From positions 1-64,000 of the forward strand of contig CALADH010000047.1 of NCBI GenBank assembly GCA_937890745.1: 64,000 nucleotides of DNA. Reading direction: 5' to 3'. Shown here one piece after another: positions 15,224-23,883 of the stretch; the first letter of the stretch is position 1, and every line of letters begins with the position of its first letter. The position numbers and the translations under genes were made by a program. The notes under the pieces were generated by a model, which made no database searches, was not told the origin of the DNA, and was given only the letters and a program-made list of their open reading frames with translations. The DNA comes from Scybalocola_A sp900557175 (GTDB taxonomy: Bacteria > Bacillota > Clostridia > Lachnospirales > Lachnospiraceae).

Positions 15224-16501
15224 ATGTTAGATATTAAATTTTTAAGAGAAAACCCTGAAATTGTAAAACAAAACATAAAAAATAAGTTTCAGGACAAAAA
15301 GCTTCCACTCGTTGATGAAGTTATTGAGCTTGATCAAAGAAACCGCGAAATCAAACAGGAAGTTGAAGTTTTGCGTGCCGAGAGAAATAAACTCTCAAAG
15401 CAGATTGGCGGTCTGATGGCTCAGGGCAAAAAGGAAGAAGCTGAAGCTGTAAAATCCCAGGTTGCCGCAAGTGTAGGACGTATCGATACATTAAGCGCTG
15501 AAGAAAAAGACGTTGAAGCAAAAATCAAACAGATTATGATGTCTATTCCGAATATTATTGATCCATCTGTACCTATCGGAAAAGATGACAGCGAAAATGT
15601 TGAAGTACAAAAGTACGGCGAACCTGTTGTTCCTGATTTTGAAATTCCGTATCACGCACAGATTATGGAAAGCTTTGACGGTCTTGACCTTGACAGCGCA
15701 AGAAAAGTTGCCGGCAACGGTTTTTATTATCTGATGGGCGATATCGCAAGACTCCATTCTGCAGTCATCTCTTACGCGAGAGATTTTATGATTAACAGAG
15801 GCTTTACTTACTGTGTACCTCCGTTCATGATCCGCAGCGATGTTGTGACAGGTGTCATGAGCTTTGAGGAAATGGACGCCATGATGTACAAAATCGAAGG
15901 TGAAGATTTATATCTGATTGGTACAAGCGAACATTCCATGATCGGTAAATTTATTGACACCATTATTCCGTCTGAAAAGCTTCCGTATACACTGACAAGC
16001 TATTCTCCTTGCTTCCGTAAGGAAAAAGGCGCTCACGGCATTGAGGAGCGAGGCGTTTACCGTATCCATCAGTTTGAAAAGCAGGAGATGATCGTTGTCT
16101 GCGAGCCTGAAGACAGCATGATGTGGTTTGATAAGTTATGGCAAAATACAGTTGACTTATTCAGAAGTCTTGATATTCCTGTCCGCACACTTGAATGCTG
16201 TTCAGGTGACCTTGCAGACTTAAAAGTGAAGTCAATTGACGTTGAGGCATGGTCTCCAAGACAGAAGAAGTACTTTGAAGTCGGCAGCTGTTCAAACTTA
16301 GGTGATGCACAGGCAAGACGTCTCAAAATCCGTATTGTCGGTGAAAAAGGCAAATACTTTGCCCATACATTAAATAATACTGTTGTGGCACCGCCGCGTA
16401 TGCTCATCGCTTTCCTTGAAAATAACCTTCAGGCTGACGGCAGTGTACGTATTCCTGAGGCACTGCGTCCTTATATGGGCGGCATGACTGAAATCCGTTA
16501 A
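15224..16501 (+). CDS. serS: Seryl-tRNA synthetase
   Basis: Class II synthetase of 425 residues that charges tRNA-Ser. The N-terminal 110 residues form the long antiparallel coiled-coil arm that grips the tRNA variable arm (many E/K/Q heptads). Motif 2 is recognisable around residue 265 (FRKEKGAHGIEERGVYRIHQF) and motif 3 at about 390 (NNTVVAPPRMLIAFLEN). Start ATG behind TAGGAGG. Preceded by its own promoter and a terminator-like leader hairpin. Confidence 0.96.
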   Translation: MLDIKFLRENPEIVKQNIKNKFQDKKLPLVDEVIELDQRNREIKQEVEVLRAERNKLSKQIGGLMAQGKKEEAEAVKSQVAASVGRIDTLSAEEKDVEAKIKQIMMSIPNIIDPSVPIGKDDSENVEVQKYGEPVVPDFEIPYHAQIMESFDGLDLDSARKVAGNGFYYLMGDIARLHSAVISYARDFMINRGFTYCVPPFMIRSDVVTGVMSFEEMDAMMYKIEGEDLYLIGTSEHSMIGKFIDTIIPSEKLPYTLTSYSPCFRKEKGAHGIEERGVYRIHQFEKQEMIVVCEPEDSMMWFDKLWQNTVDLFRSLDIPVRTLECCSGDLADLKVKSIDVEAWSPRQKKYFEVGSCSNLGDAQARRLKIRIVGEKGKYFAHTLNNTVVAPPRMLIAFLENNLQADGSVRIPEALRPYMGGMTEIR

Positions 16502-16526
16502 GTTTGGCCGTCATTTGTCAAAGATT

Positions 16527-16557
16527 AAACAGAATTTTTTGTTTTTGTTCTGTTTTT
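16527..16557 (+). terminator. Terminator after serS
   Basis: AAACAGAA pairs with TTCTGTTT around a T-rich loop, followed by TT. Confidence 0.55.
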
Positions 16558-16723
16558 AAATGATTGATTGTTAAAAAAAAATTTTTTTCATAAGTACAGC
16601 ATCAACATTTATTAGCAAAACTTATGAATATAAACATCCTGTATTCAATTTTTTTTGATTTCCCTTAAAGGCTTATAAGTAATCTTATAAGCCTTTAATT
16701 GTTCATGCACTTCTCTTTTAACA

Positions 16724-16812
16724 ATGTAAATATTTTTAAAAGTTACAAAAATATCATTTATTGACTATACAACTTATTGGTGTTATCATTAAACCATAAG
16801 AAATATTTACAT
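16724..16812 (+). promoter_or_regulatory. Aldehyde dehydrogenase promoter flanked by 12-base inverted repeats
   Basis: Promoter TTGACT (16761-16766), 17 bases, TATCAT (16784-16789). ATGTAAATATTT (16724-16735) and its exact reverse complement AAATATTTACAT (16801-16812) bracket it, one upstream and one just past the transcription start. This arrangement would suit a repressor that binds both arms. Confidence 0.55.
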
Positions 16813-16830
16813 ACGTAAGGAGGTTTTTTT

Positions 16831-18312
16831 ATGGAAATCAGAGATTATATTAAACCGTCATATAAATTATTTATCAACGGTGAATGGACAGATGCATCGG
16901 ACGGCGCTACATTTAAAGCAACCTGTCCGGCAAACAAAGAGTTTCTCGCAGAATGTGCTGAAGCCTCAAGAGAAGATGTCGATAGAGCTGTCAGCTGCGC
17001 ATGGAAAGCCTTTGAAAGCTGGAAAAAGACAACAGTCACAGAGCGTGCCGATATTCTTATGAAAATTGCAGATGTCATCGACGCCAATACTGAAAAGCTG
17101 GCAATGATTGAATCCATTGATAACGGCAAGCCGATTCGTGAAACGCTTGCCATTGATGTTCCTTATGCTGCCGACCATTTCAGATATTTCGCCGGTGTTA
17201 TCCGCGGCGAGGAGGGCAGTGCTTCAATGCTCGATAATAATACACTCAGTATTATTTTAAGAGAGCCAATCGGCGTTGTCGGCCAGATTGTTCCATGGAA
17301 CTTCCCGTTTTTAATGGCTGCATGGAAGTTAGCACCTGTACTGGCAGCCGGCTGCTGTACAGTATTTAAACCGTCAAGCCATACATCCTTAAGTGTACTC
17401 GCTTTCGCAGAGCTTGTTGAAGACATTCTGCCTCCGGGCGTATTCAATGTAATTACAGGCGGCGGCGGAAAATCCGGACAGTACATGCTTGAACATAAAG
17501 GCTTTAGAAAGCTTGCATTTACAGGTTCAACAGAAGTCGGACTTGATGTTGCAAGAGCTGCTGCCGATAAGCTCATCCCATCAACACTGGAGCTTGGCGG
17601 AAAGTCAGCCAATATTTTCTTCCCGGACTGCAAATGGGATATGGCTATGGACGGTATTCAGCTTGGTATTCTTTTCAATCAGGGACAGGTTTGCTGTGCC
17701 GGCTCAAGAGTTTTTGTCCATGAAGATATTTATGACAAATTTATTGAAGATGCTGTCAAAGCCTTTGATAAAGTTAAAGTCGGACTTCCGTGGGAAAAGG
17801 ATACTCAGATGGGCGCCCAGATTTATGAATCCCATCTCAATAAAATTCTCGGATGGATTGATGAAGCTAAATCCGAAGGTGCCAAAATTGCCTGCGGCGG
17901 TGAGCGTATCACAGAAGGCGAGCTTGCAAAAGGCTGCTTTATGAAACCGACTCTCATCGTCGATGTAACAAATGATATGAAGATCGCACAGGAAGAAATT
18001 TTCGGACCGGTTGCCTGCGTCATCAAATTTAAGGATGAGGATGAAGTGATCCGCATGGCAAACGACAGCCGCTACGGTCTTGGCGGTGCTGTATGGACAA
18101 GAGATATTAACCGTGCCATCCGTGTTTGCCGCGGTATTGAAACCGGACGTATGTGGGTAAACACATACAATGCCATTCCGGCAGGTGCACCGTTTGGCGG
18201 TTACAAAGATTCCGGTATCGGCCGTGAGACACATAAAGTCATTCTCGACCATTATACACAGATGAAAAATATTATGATTAACCTTTCAGAAAATCCTTCC
18301 GGTTTTTATTAA
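16831..18312 (+). CDS. NAD(P)-dependent aldehyde dehydrogenase
   Basis: A 493-residue member of the ALDH superfamily oxidising an aldehyde to the acid. The cofactor segment is VPWNFPF near residue 154, with FTGSTEVG near 230; the catalytic glutamate is in LELGGKS near 252 and the catalytic cysteine in NQGQVCCAGSR near 288. It resembles betaine- and acetaldehyde-type enzymes, but the substrate cannot be assigned. Preceded by AAGGAGG. It is alone between a regulated-looking promoter and a terminator, which suggests an inducible detoxification or fermentation enzyme. Confidence 0.93.
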   Translation: MEIRDYIKPSYKLFINGEWTDASDGATFKATCPANKEFLAECAEASREDVDRAVSCAWKAFESWKKTTVTERADILMKIADVIDANTEKLAMIESIDNGKPIRETLAIDVPYAADHFRYFAGVIRGEEGSASMLDNNTLSIILREPIGVVGQIVPWNFPFLMAAWKLAPVLAAGCCTVFKPSSHTSLSVLAFAELVEDILPPGVFNVITGGGGKSGQYMLEHKGFRKLAFTGSTEVGLDVARAAADKLIPSTLELGGKSANIFFPDCKWDMAMDGIQLGILFNQGQVCCAGSRVFVHEDIYDKFIEDAVKAFDKVKVGLPWEKDTQMGAQIYESHLNKILGWIDEAKSEGAKIACGGERITEGELAKGCFMKPTLIVDVTNDMKIAQEEIFGPVACVIKFKDEDEVIRMANDSRYGLGGAVWTRDINRAIRVCRGIETGRMWVNTYNAIPAGAPFGGYKDSGIGRETHKVILDHYTQMKNIMINLSENPSGFY

Positions 18313-18370
18313 TGTACAAAAACAAAAGTATGATTGACGCACCCTCTTGCTTTAATCATATGCCATAAGG

Positions 18371-18404
18371 AAAAGAGTCCATTTTAAGTGGGCTCTTTTC
18401 TTTT
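18371..18404 (+). terminator. Terminator after aldehyde dehydrogenase
   Basis: AAAAGAGTCC pairs with GGGCTCTTTT (one wobble pair), followed by CTTTTG. Confidence 0.75.
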
Positions 18405-18461
18405 GCACGGCTTTTTGGTATAATACGTATATCGCAAATCACAATGAGGTGAACAATTTTT

Positions 18462-19133
18462 ATGAAAAGATATATAAATATGGATGATATTTCCGACGGA
18501 AAGCTCTACACCGGCGAATCCATTGTGAAAGCCGGATGTCATGGCTGTGAAGGCTGCCATTTGTGCTGTACTGGCATGGGGCAGTCAATTATTCTTCAGC
18601 CTTTAGATATCCACAGGCTTTCTGCCGGACTGCATAAAACGTTTGAGGAACTTGTCGGCACTTATATTGAGCTTCGTATGGCAGACGGTCTTATTCTTCC
18701 AAATCTCATTATGCAGCCTGAAAATGACAGCTGCAGTTTTTTAGATACATACGGCCGCTGCAAAATCCACCCTTTCCGACCAACTTTTTGCCGGCTTTTT
18801 CCGCTCGGCATTTACTATGATGATGACGGACTTCACTATTTTCTTCAGACAAAGGAATGTCCTGTACCGTCAAAAACAAAGGTGCGCGTGCGTCAATGGC
18901 TTGAAGAAGACAATATAGCCGCCTATGAGGCGTATACGCTGCGCTGGCATGATTTTCTTGAAGACTGCAGGACACTGCTTGACAGCTTAAATGATGAAAA
19001 CCGCCGTCTTCTTTGTACGTATATTCTTAAGTTTTTTTACATGACACCTTACGGAAATGATTTTTATACAATCTTTAACGAACGTATTCAAAAAGTTTCT
19101 CTCGTTTTGGATGCATTCAGACAGGAGGCATAA
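18462..19133 (+). CDS. YkgJ family cysteine-cluster protein
   Basis: A 223-residue soluble protein of the YkgJ/Fli1-like family. Metal-binding cysteines are grouped as CHGCEGCHLCC (residues about 26-36), then CSFL, then C-x-I-H-x-x-RPTFCRLFPLG near 100-118, which could hold a zinc ion or Fe-S cluster. Start ATG behind GAGGTG, preceded by a TATAAT hexamer at 18419-18424 without a convincing -35. A NuoE-like gene follows two bases after the stop, suggesting a shared redox-related role. Confidence 0.85.
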   Translation: MKRYINMDDISDGKLYTGESIVKAGCHGCEGCHLCCTGMGQSIILQPLDIHRLSAGLHKTFEELVGTYIELRMADGLILPNLIMQPENDSCSFLDTYGRCKIHPFRPTFCRLFPLGIYYDDDGLHYFLQTKECPVPSKTKVRVRQWLEEDNIAAYEAYTLRWHDFLEDCRTLLDSLNDENRRLLCTYILKFFYMTPYGNDFYTIFNERIQKVSLVLDAFRQEA

Positions 19134-19134
19134 A

Positions 19135-19593
19135 ATGACTGTTTTAGAAGAAATATTTAATTACTATACAGGCCTTAAAGACAAAGGCAGTCAGGAGAAT
19201 GTTATAGCGATGCTTCGGGAAATTCAGGAGGCTGAAGGCTTTATCTCTGCCGAAATGAAAGCAGAAGTTGCAAAGGCTTTAGATGTCAGGGAAAGTGTTC
19301 TGAATGTTATTTTAAAAATGTATCCCGATTTAAAGACGGCCAATTACAGCCACACGGTCACACTCTGTACCGGCGGCCGTTGCGCCATGAAAGGCGGCAG
19401 TGCGATTATATCGGCAGTTACCGCACTTCTTAAACCTGATGCCTCAGGCATCTCGGCAGACGGACGCATACGCTTAAAAAAACAAAATTGCTTAAAGCAG
19501 TGCAAAACTTCGCCAAATATGTTGATTGACGGTCAGGTTTATACCCATCTGACACCTGAAAAAGCAGCGGCACTCATTAATGCTTTACGATGA
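19135..19593 (+). CDS. NuoE-like thioredoxin-fold [2Fe-2S] protein
   Basis: A 152-residue protein related to the 24-kDa subunit (NuoE) of NADH dehydrogenases and hydrogenases. A helical N-terminal part (residues 1-75) precedes a thioredoxin-like [2Fe-2S] domain with the cluster ligands in LCTGGRC and NCLKQC, the usual C-x4-C and C-x3-C pairs. Start taken at ATG 19135, seven bases after AGGAGG. No NuoF or NuoG partner is next to it, so it may work with a distant hydrogenase or oxidoreductase. Confidence 0.85.
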   Translation: MTVLEEIFNYYTGLKDKGSQENVIAMLREIQEAEGFISAEMKAEVAKALDVRESVLNVILKMYPDLKTANYSHTVTLCTGGRCAMKGGSAIISAVTALLKPDASGISADGRIRLKKQNCLKQCKTSPNMLIDGQVYTHLTPEKAAALINALR

Positions 19594-19604
19594 AAGGAAC
19601 GGCT

Positions 19605-20561
19605 ATGAATTTATATTTTGCACCGATGGAGGGCATTACAGGATTTCGTTACCGGAATATCCACCATGCTTTTTTCGGAAAACATATTGATAAATACTTT
19701 ACACCATTTCTCTGCCCGAATGCCGAGCATGGCTTTGTGCCCCGGGAAATGCGTGATATTTTACCGGAAAATAATGAAAATATACCAATTGTACCGCAAA
19801 TGCTCTCAAATCATGCGCCCCTTTTTATAAAGGGTGCCAAAATACTTTCAGATTATGGCTATAAAGAAATTAACTTAAATCTCGGCTGCCCGGCAAAAAC
19901 CGTTGTTTCTAAAGGGCGGGGCTCCGGATTTTTGGCTTATCCCGAAAAGCTGGATGAATTTTTATATGAGATTTTTGACAAGACTTGCTGCTTTGCCAGA
20001 CTTTCTGTGAAAACGCGTCTCGGCAAAATATCACCCGATGAATTTTTTGAGTTGATTGATATTTTTAACAAATACAAAATGGAAGAACTGATTATCCATC
20101 CGCGCATCCAGACAGATTTTTATAAAAACGTGCCGAACATGGCTGTATTTTCAGAAGCTGTCATTTTAAGCAAAAATCCTGTCTGTTACAACGGCGACAT
20201 CTTTACACGGGAGCATTTTCAAAGCTTTCATGAAGCCTTCCCGGATATCAAAAATATCATGCTCGGCCGCGGTCTTTTAATGAATCCGAACCTTGCCGGT
20301 GAAATTCTCGGTGAGCCGCTTATTTCCTTTGAACAGTTTTTTGCCTTTCACGATGCTGTTTATGAAATGTACAGGCGGGAGCTTTCCGGTGATACACCTG
20401 TATTATTTAAGATGAAAGAGCTCTGGGTTTATATGTCAGGGATGTTTGAAAATGCAGATAAGCTTATAAAAAAGATTAAGAAATCCCAGCACTGTGCCGA
20501 TTATGAGTCGGCTGTGCACCAGCTTTTTAACCGTCCTGATTTATTCAGAAACAAAAAATAA
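19605..20561 (+). CDS. dus: tRNA-dihydrouridine synthase
   Basis: A 318-residue FMN enzyme reducing uridines in the tRNA D-loop with NAD(P)H. It opens with the flavin-binding YFAPMEGITG. The catalytic cysteine is in LNLGCPAKTVVSKGRGSGFL near residue 95, and SVKTRLG near 139 and HPRIQTDFY near 164 complete the active site. The start is chosen at 19605 because AAAGGA lies just upstream; an ATG at 19590 overlaps the previous stop but has no ribosome site. Confidence 0.93.
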   Translation: MNLYFAPMEGITGFRYRNIHHAFFGKHIDKYFTPFLCPNAEHGFVPREMRDILPENNENIPIVPQMLSNHAPLFIKGAKILSDYGYKEINLNLGCPAKTVVSKGRGSGFLAYPEKLDEFLYEIFDKTCCFARLSVKTRLGKISPDEFFELIDIFNKYKMEELIIHPRIQTDFYKNVPNMAVFSEAVILSKNPVCYNGDIFTREHFQSFHEAFPDIKNIMLGRGLLMNPNLAGEILGEPLISFEQFFAFHDAVYEMYRRELSGDTPVLFKMKELWVYMSGMFENADKLIKKIKKSQHCADYESAVHQLFNRPDLFRNKK

Positions 20562-20572
20562 ATGTTATCATA

Positions 20573-20621
20573 AAAGAGTGCTTCACAGCAGGCAGCGTCC
20601 TGTCAACAAAGCACTCTTTAT
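20573..20621 (+). terminator. Bidirectional terminator between dus and the GNAT gene
   Basis: AAAGAGTGCTT pairs with AAGCACTCTTT, with a smaller nested stem ACAG/CTGT inside. It separates convergent genes. Confidence 0.8.
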
Positions 20622-20626
20622 ATATT

Positions 20627-21202
20627 TCAACAACTATACTTTTCTAAAATGGCATCCATTTTTTGTTTTTCAATATATTCAATCGGAATGACAGGCTCCG
20701 GATCCTTTGTAAAATCTCCGATTTTTTTATGATAAAATACAAGACCATACCAGTGATCAAACTTCCATCCGCAGTTTTCCAATGTATAAATATATTCAAA
20801 ACCCATTGCCTTATGGTAATTAATGCTGTTTTTTGCCGTTGATGTAATGAGAGAGTAGATATTATAAATGCCCTGAAGCTTCGATATCTCCTCAAGCGCG
20901 GCAAAAAGTCTGCTGCCAATACCCTGTCCCTGAAATTCATGACGGATATAAACAGAAAATTCCACATCCCACGAAAAAGCGGCCCGCTCTCTGAAACGGC
21001 TCGTATAGGCATAACCGACAATCTGACCGTCAGACTCGGCCACAACCCACGGATAAGATGCCGTAATTTTATGAACACGCTTCACAAACTTTCTATAGGA
21101 AGGCACCGTACATTCAAAAGTAATCGGCGTATTTGTAATATATGGTCTGTAAATACTAAGTACATCTTTAATATCTTCGTCTTTAATCATTCGCAGTTTC
21201 AT
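20627..21202 (-). CDS. GNAT N-acetyltransferase (phosphinothricin acetyltransferase-like)
   Basis: A 191-residue acetyl-CoA-dependent transferase of the Pat/Bar-like branch. The acetyl-CoA loop is QGQGIGSRL near residue 96, preceded by VEFSVYIRHEF; the C-terminal GWKFDHWYGLVFYHK is typical of this group. Start at 21200-21202 because AAGGAGG lies upstream on the reverse strand. Relatives acetylate amino-acid analogues such as phosphinothricin or methionine sulfone; the real substrate here is unknown. Divergent from the CARF-nuclease gene. Confidence 0.85.
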   Translation of the reverse strand: MKLRMIKDEDIKDVLSIYRPYITNTPITFECTVPSYRKFVKRVHKITASYPWVVAESDGQIVGYAYTSRFRERAAFSWDVEFSVYIRHEFQGQGIGSRLFAALEEISKLQGIYNIYSLITSTAKNSINYHKAMGFEYIYTLENCGWKFDHWYGLVFYHKKIGDFTKDPEPVIPIEYIEKQKMDAILEKYSC

Positions 21203-21264
21203 TTTACTTATCCTCCTTACAAAACCTATTGTAAAATAATCTTTCATAAGTTTCAAGTTCTCTT

Positions 21265-21300
21265 TTGCAAAGTTCCCGTGATTTTGATATGATAATATCA
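21265..21300 (+). promoter_or_regulatory. Promoter and palindrome of the CARF-nuclease gene
   Basis: TTGCAA (21265-21270), 17-base spacer, TATGAT (21288-21293). TGATAT (21285-21290) and ATATCA (21295-21300) form a palindrome that overlaps the -10 and probable start site, so a repressor there would block transcription. Confidence 0.6.
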
Positions 21301-21312
21301 GGAGGTGCCGCT

Positions 21313-22494
21313 ATGAAAACATTAATTGAATTTTATGACAGAAGTGTTCTCAAAAATATGACCGCCGTGCTTGCCTTAAAGCCGGATTATCTCATTTTCT
21401 TTTATGATAAAACACAATTTACACATTTTGAAGTCTACAGTACGTTTGAGGCATGCAAAAAATATATTCCGAATTTGCGTGTAGAGCTTCGCAGTGTTGA
21501 TTATCACGACTATACTGCGATTGAAAAAACTATTGCCGAATGTATTTTTCAAAACTATGATGACACCATCGGCTTTGACTTAACCGGCGGCAGTGAACTT
21601 ATGACAATCGCCGGATATAAAGCCGGAATGCGTGCCGGTGTCAGCGTCTTTTTCACAGATATTTATAAAAATGAAGTTGTCGATTTATCAGGAAAATGGC
21701 CTTCCCAGAGAAGTAACCCTTTTGAAATCGCCGATATTATATGCGCCGGCGGCGGAAAGCTTGTCGGCTTTACAGATCCTTTTTGGCTTTCAAAGCGTAT
21801 TAAAAACCTCTGTACACTTGCATTTAATGTCCTCAAGGCGCCTAAAAAATGGGCAAAAACATGCCGGTATTTCCAACAGCATAAAGGCAGCTGTAAAGGG
21901 CGTCCGCTCTCTTTTTATAAGCAGCTTACTGAAAAAGAAGACGCCAGAGATATACTTCCGGATAAAAACCTTCTTTTCCAGTGTCAGTCATGCCGTCTTA
22001 TTGAAAATCTTGTATACACAAATGCTGTGCTCTCATTTGATTACACATCGCCGAAGGCTGTCGATTATATGGCCTCCTACGGCGTATGGCTTGAGCTTTT
22101 TACGTATGGGGCGATGCTCGATATTTCTGCGGTGCATGATGTAAAAACAAGCATTAAAATTGACTGGAACAGACAGGATGATGTTGAAATTATCGGCAAT
22201 GAAATTGATGTCACTGCCATGTACAAATGCCGTCCGGTCGTTATTTCGTGCAAACAGTCTACAAATCCTGTTTCTGCAGATGCCTTAAATGAGCTTTATG
22301 TCGTTTCAAGACGCATCGGCGGCAAATACAGCATACCGATTCTTGTCACCTTAAGTGACATCAAACACAGCCACAGCGGTATTTATATGAAAGCGCGGGA
22401 GATGAAGCTGCGTATATTAGACGCCTCTGATTTAATGAGCGGCGAATTTAAGCTCCGGCTTTTAAAAATCATTACAGATAATGAACAAATTTAA
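21313..22494 (+). CDS. CARF-domain nuclease, DUF1887/Card1-like, not linked to CRISPR here
   Basis: A 393-residue protein of the DUF1887 family, which includes the cyclic-oligoadenylate-activated nucleases Card1 and Can2 of type III CRISPR systems. The N-terminal CARF-like Rossmann domain shows MKTLIEFYD and the ligand-loop motif D89-L-T-G-G-S-E-L. A middle helical part follows (residues 140-250, with C224 and C227 as a CxxC). The C-terminal PD-(D/E)xK nuclease has W259-L-E261, N296-E-I-D299 and I311-S-C-K314, giving a complete Glu-Asp-Lys active site. Start at ATG 21313 behind AGGAGG. No cas gene, cyclase or array is in the window. Role is inferred: nucleic acid cleavage on nucleotide signalling or stress. 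Confidence 0.8.
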   Translation: MKTLIEFYDRSVLKNMTAVLALKPDYLIFFYDKTQFTHFEVYSTFEACKKYIPNLRVELRSVDYHDYTAIEKTIAECIFQNYDDTIGFDLTGGSELMTIAGYKAGMRAGVSVFFTDIYKNEVVDLSGKWPSQRSNPFEIADIICAGGGKLVGFTDPFWLSKRIKNLCTLAFNVLKAPKKWAKTCRYFQQHKGSCKGRPLSFYKQLTEKEDARDILPDKNLLFQCQSCRLIENLVYTNAVLSFDYTSPKAVDYMASYGVWLELFTYGAMLDISAVHDVKTSIKIDWNRQDDVEIIGNEIDVTAMYKCRPVVISCKQSTNPVSADALNELYVVSRRIGGKYSIPILVTLSDIKHSHSGIYMKAREMKLRILDASDLMSGEFKLRLLKIITDNEQI

Positions 22495-22533
22495 GAAATA
22501 TTTATACAAATTTCTTAAATTTAATGCTATACT
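22487..22533 (+). promoter_or_regulatory. 13-base inverted repeat and extended -10 promoter before xpaC
   Basis: AAATTTAAGAAAT (22487-22499, across the upstream stop codon) and ATTTCTTAAATTT (22510-22522) are exact reverse complements with a 10-base gap. Immediately downstream TGC-TATACT (22525-22533) is an extended -10 element. The repeat could be an operator for xpaC-telA or an AT-rich hairpin. Confidence 0.5.
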
Positions 22534-22569
22534 GTAAAAAGGAAATTATCTATTTAGAATAGTGAGTGA

Positions 22570-23883
22570 ATGTATATGGATTTAAGAGACTTTTCGGAAA
22601 TCGGGCAGCAGATTGAACGTACTGTAAAAAATGCTGTTGATTCCATGAATTTTGATAAATTGAATCAGAATATTAACGAGACATTTAATAACGCCTTCCA
22701 AAACAAACACGACGGTGCTTTTCATTATAAGCCAAAAAATCCTTATGAAGATAAAAGCTTTCATCAAAATACAGCAGAGAATTTGAATAACCGCTGGCAT
22801 TACGAAAAGAATCGTACAAAAAGTGCCTCCGGCGCTTCTTTTAACCGTTTTAACACACAGGGCACACAGACAAAAGACGCAAAGACAAAAGATTCACAGA
22901 CAACCGCCGTTGGTTTTCCTGTCATTTCAGATCCGCCGGGACGCATTTCCGGCATTCTTATGATGGTCTTCGGCTACAGCGGTCTTGCCATATCCGGTGC
23001 AGGACTCATTATCTCGCTGGCTTTTTCCGCAGCCATCGGACGTTTTTTTTCTGTCGGCGCCGCATTTTCGATTATATCGCTTCCGATCATCACAATATCG
23101 GCGATTTTAGCAATCAGCGGCACAAAGACAAGAGGGCGTCTGTCACGCTTTAAACAATATATCAGTGTTCTTAAAGGGCGGACATTCTGTTCCTTAAAAG
23201 AACTTTCTGAAAAAATCGGAAAGAGTAAAAACTATGTTTTTAAAGATGTGCAAAAGCTTATTGGTGACGGGTTCTTTCCTGAAGGCCATATCGACGAGCA
23301 AAAGACATGTCTTATGGTCACCGATAAAATTTACGAACAATATCTGATTGCCCAGCAGAGCATGAAAGAGCGTGCGGCAATGAAAAATACCGAAGAAGCT
23401 AAGGAAGATGATGGTCTGAACGCCTCACAAAGCGCAGATTTTAATAAAATTATCGCCGACGGTGAAGTTTATATGCGCCATATCCGTGAAGCAAACGACG
23501 CAATTCCGGATACTGAAATCAGTAATAAGCTTTACCGGATGGAACTTATCATCGGGAAAATATTTGGCTATGTAAGAAGCCACCCTGAACAGATTGCCCA
23601 GCTCCGCCGGTTTATTGACTACTATATGCCAACGACAGACAAGCTTGTCAATGCCTATAAAGAATTTGATACACAGCCGATTCAGGGTGAAAATATAAAA
23701 ACTGCCAAACTTGAAATTGCAAAAGCTTTAGATACAATTAATGACGCCTATGAAAAGCTTTATGACAGCATGTATGCTGAAGCGGCAATGGATGTTGCCA
23801 GCGATATTTCTGTACTTCAGACACTTCTTGCACAGGAAGGTCTGACAAAAGACGATTTTAATCACGGGAGGAATAATAAATGA
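22570..23883 (+). CDS. xpaC: XpaC family protein (5-bromo-4-chloroindolyl phosphate hydrolysis family)
   Basis: A 437-residue protein. Residues 1-115 are polar and low in complexity, about 125-185 form two hydrophobic membrane segments, and the rest is a soluble helical domain with a winged-helix-like piece (CSLKELSEKIGKSKNYVFKDVQKLI near 212-236). XpaC proteins are almost always paired with TelA, as here. Despite the family name no phosphatase motif is seen. The start is ATG 22570 or 22576; neither has a strong ribosome site. The gene ends in an ATGA overlap with telA. Confidence 0.8.
   Translation: MYMDLRDFSEIGQQIERTVKNAVDSMNFDKLNQNINETFNNAFQNKHDGAFHYKPKNPYEDKSFHQNTAENLNNRWHYEKNRTKSASGASFNRFNTQGTQTKDAKTKDSQTTAVGFPVISDPPGRISGILMMVFGYSGLAISGAGLIISLAFSAAIGRFFSVGAAFSIISLPIITISAILAISGTKTRGRLSRFKQYISVLKGRTFCSLKELSEKIGKSKNYVFKDVQKLIGDGFFPEGHIDEQKTCLMVTDKIYEQYLIAQQSMKERAAMKNTEEAKEDDGLNASQSADFNKIIADGEVYMRHIREANDAIPDTEISNKLYRMELIIGKIFGYVRSHPEQIAQLRRFIDYYMPTTDKLVNAYKEFDTQPIQGENIKTAKLEIAKALDTINDAYEKLYDSMYAEAAMDVASDISVLQTLLAQEGLTKDDFNHGRNNK

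Larger units (their letters stand above)
16502..16830 (+). other. Intergenic region between serS and aldehyde dehydrogenase
   Basis: A 329-base stretch without a gene. It holds a serS terminator (AAACAGAA/TTCTGTTT stem with T tail, 16527-16557), an inverted pair CATAAGT (16589) and ACTTATG (16620), a perfect 13-base hairpin AAAGGCTTATAAG/CTTATAAGCCTTT (16667-16696) without a T tail, and the dehydrogenase promoter bracketed by inverted repeats. Confidence 0.7.

Noticed and set aside
16667..16696. Strong 13-base hairpin as a terminator
   Set aside because: No T tract follows on either strand, so it is listed only as a structure in the intergenic region.
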